This document shows positions 61,785-64,000 of a DNA stretch of 64,000 nt, in pieces. The position numbers were made by a program, and so were the translations under genes. Every line of letters starts with the position of its first letter. The stretch's first letter is position 1. This DNA is from Warburgia ugandensis (taxonomy: Eukaryota; Streptophyta; Magnoliopsida; Canellales; Canellaceae). The stretch lies in the NCBI GenBank assembly GCA_035236585.1, contig CP141132.1, positions 48,053,880-48,117,879 on the forward strand. The letters run 5' to 3'. Below the pieces are notes generated by a model, which had not been told where the DNA came from, made no database searches, and saw nothing but the letters and a program-made list of their open reading frames with translations.

Positions 61785-62518
61785 GAAGCATTAGAATCTA
61801 AAGGATTTAAAATCAGCCGAACTAAGATAGAATATATGGAACGCAATTTTTGCAAGGAGAGGAGTAAGAGTGGAACCCCAGTAAAGATTGATAACCAAGA
61901 AGTCCACTTAAAAGGCCACTTTCGGTACTTAGAATTAATGATTCATGAGAGTGGGGAGATTGAGAAGGAGGTTACCCAGAGAATTCAAGAGGGTTAGAAC
62001 AAATGGAGATGTGCATCTAGAGTTTTGTGTGATTAGGGGGTGCCACTCAAACTAAGAGGAAAATTCTATAGGATGGCCATAAGGCCGACCATGCTCTATG
62101 GATCAAAGTGTTGGGCAGTTAAGGAACTTCATGCTCATAGGATGAGCATCGTAGAAATGAGGATGTTGAGATGGATAAGTGGTAAGACAAGAAAGGATAG
62201 AATTAGGAATGAAAATATTAGAGGAAATTTAGGGGTAGCACTAATAGGTAACAAGATGAGGGTGATTAGACTTAGATGGTTTGGACATGTCCAAAGGAGT
62301 CCAAAAACAGTACTGGTTAGAAGGAGTGAGGCAATGCAAGTAGAAGGTTCTAAAAGGGCAAGGGGAAGATCCAAAAGAACATGGATAGAAGTGATGAGAA
62401 AAGATTTTAAAACTTTGGGACTAAATGAAGCCATGGTACTTAAAAGAGAAGAATGGAGGAATAAGATTCACATGGCTGATCCCTAATTGGGATAAGGTCT
62501 TGATGATGATGATGACTA
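61785..62518 (+). mobile_element. RTE-type LINE, 5' truncated, 3' end of RT protein and tail
   Basis: This is the C-terminal end of a plant RTE-clade non-LTR reverse transcriptase, starting abruptly within EALESKGFKISRTK. Motifs in order are EYMERNF, HFRYLELMIHESGEI, CASRVLCD, PLKLRGKFYRMAIRP, MLYGSKCWAVK, EMRMLRWISGKTRKDRI, RLRWFGHV and WRNKIHMADP. It is one reading frame from 61,785 to the stop at 62,484, with only two in-frame TAGs (61,996 and 62,032); the last 148 codons are open. The 3' tail is GATGATGATGATGAC, typical of RTE. The abrupt 5' end is usual for LINE insertion. It sits in the integrase C-terminal part of the Athila-like element; no clear target duplication was seen. Confidence 0.88.
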
Positions 62519-64000
62519 GGTCAAAAAGTCCTATACAATTCTAGATTGCATTTATTTTCAGGAAATTTAAGAACTCATTGGACTGGCCTTTTGATTGTAT
62601 GCAATGTTTATCCACATGGGGCAGTCAAGATTGAGAAAGATGGAATTATATCAAAAGTCAATGGTTAAAGATTGAAACCTTTTCTCGAGCTTAGGAACCC
62701 TGAAGAGGAGGAGATGTTTCCTATCAAAAATCCTATCTATTGGGATTAAGTCCACAATAGGTCTACTATACATTAGTGTAGGACTAGGTCTTGCATTTGC
62801 ATTAGCATACATTGTATATTATTTTACATTCACTAGTTCATATCAATAGGTTTAGGCACCATCATTGGATTGCAAGATGAAGTTCTTCCTACCTTATCTT
62901 GTAGGTTTATTATTTTCTTTGTCCATGATTTTTAATTCTAAACATTTAGGATAATGTTAAATTTAATTCTGGGGTTGGGATATTTTCAAAGTTTATGCGT
63001 TCAAAAGTTGGTTTTTATCCATTTTATGTCTTTTTAGTAGCTTTTTAGTCAAAATTTAAACTTGAAAAAAATCCAAAATTTGTTTTAAAAATTTCAAGTT
63101 TTTTATGGTTAGTTCCTCTATTAAGATGAAAATTCAGATTTTTTTTCTTTATATTTAAGTGTTATCCCATGGACTTTAGCTTATTAATAGTTTTGCATAT
63201 AATTAGGTTACTATTTCATCCTTTTTCTGAAGTGTTTCATGAAAAATTAAACTTGAAATACTTGTTGCAAATAGCTATATATATGTATATATAGCTCAAG
63301 TTGAAGAGAAAATATAACTCTGAGATTCTAAAGAAGACATGTCAAGACCATTAACCCAAGTGAGGTTATAGCCATTCTTCTTTTTTGAGTGTTATACATA
63401 AATTCAAAACTTTCTTTTGTGTACATAATTTCTTCTTTGGTCTCGGTATTCTTTCTTTGGTCAACTATTGAGAAAACATCTAAAAGACTATACCATATAT
63501 CTTCTAACTTATGGTCATCCTTAAGTCATATTAATGATGTGAAATGATACAGACCATCCTTGGTAAATCTATGGCCTTAAGCCTTTTCTATGTTATTTTA
63601 TGATAGTTAGCCCCTTGACCCTTTCAAATATAAGCCTTTTATTTGTTATAAACAACTTTTACCTATATTGGACCTCTATATTATATCCATTACCTAGTTG
63701 TTTTGGAAATGAGTAGAAAAGATTGAATAAATATCTTGAAGAAAAGAGTATGGACAATATAATTCAAGAGATGAACATAAAAAGGGTTAAAAAGAAGAAA
63801 AGTTAAAATAAAGGCTATATATAAAGTCATGTTAAAAAGGAAAAGAAACAGATAGCCAATAAAGAAGAATGTTCACTCTTTTGAAGAAAAGAATGGAAGG
63901 AAAGTTGCAAGTACATTTTAGAAGTCCTTCGCATATTCCTCAAAACAATATTTACCCGTATAACCATTCTTTTGACGACCTTACCTAAACTTTCATTTCA
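62519..64000 (+). mobile_element. Athila-like Ty3/Gypsy: integrase tail and 3' noncoding region
   Basis: Directly after the LINE tail, frames show the end of Athila-type integrase: [23 protein letters not shown] and VNG.RLKPF (62,545-62,690). Noncoding DNA follows, of which 63,240-64,000 matches 16,490-17,280 of the left Athila/Tat-like copy. By that comparison the polypurine tract and 3' LTR would lie just beyond the right edge. Confidence 0.75.

Overview
The window looks like a piece of a large, repeat-rich flowering-plant nuclear genome. It is strongly A+T rich. I see no credible host protein-coding gene, rRNA or tRNA gene, and nothing bacterial or viral in style. Almost everything that can be named is a transposable element: chromovirus (Tekay-like) and Athila/Tat-like Ty3/Gypsy LTR retrotransposons, long solo LTRs, CACTA (En/Spm) DNA transposons, RTE-type LINE 3' ends and perhaps L1 pieces. 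This mix is typical of angiosperm heterochromatin. The species cannot be named from the sequence.

Left part (1-17,962). A minus-strand Tekay-like element enters from the left edge. Its 5' LTR is at 1,571-4,473 with a tRNA-Met primer site beside it. A plus-strand Tekay-like internal region (4,474-13,054, with a short RTE LINE tail in it) ends in a polypurine tract and a 3' LTR (13,055-15,399). A 5.1-kb minus-strand solo LTR (7,166-12,291, target duplication TTATG) sits inside its reverse transcriptase. Then comes the 3' half of an Athila/Tat-like element (15,400-17,962) running into its 3' LTR.

Middle part (17,963-36,600). This holds the 3' LTR (end unresolved) with a perfect 208-bp tandem duplication, old unassigned DNA, a CACTA end fragment (about 22.5 kb), a minus-strand LTR (25,001-26,346), a second giant solo LTR in plus orientation (27,429-32,265), and a shortened minus-strand CACTA element whose transposase end lies at 36,600.

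Right part (36,601-64,000). One old plus-strand Athila-like element is spread over more than 27 kb by later insertions. Its gag, protease and first RT part lie at 37,280-41,131. A 14.8-kb CACTA transposon (41,132-55,936, target duplication ACC) follows. The RT and RNase H part is at 55,937-56,860. A 3.8-kb minus-strand solo LTR (56,861-60,691, target duplication GAATC) is next, then integrase (60,692-61,784), a 5'-truncated RTE LINE (61,785-about 62,518), and the integrase tail and 3' noncoding DNA to the window edge. The CACTA element itself carries a Tekay-like LTR from 47,121. It has three gene modules: a TNP2-type transposase, a second (Ptta/En-Spm) protein and a Ulp1/C48 protease-like region, all damaged.

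The most interesting points are the clean target-site-supported nesting, the two related CACTA copies that share the same in-frame TAG inside the transposase, the quasi-palindromic subterminal repeats with a different variant at each end, a regulatory-looking module repeated before and after the transposase gene, and the pair of about 5-kb solo LTRs in opposite orientation with about 4.2 kb downstream of the putative TATA box.
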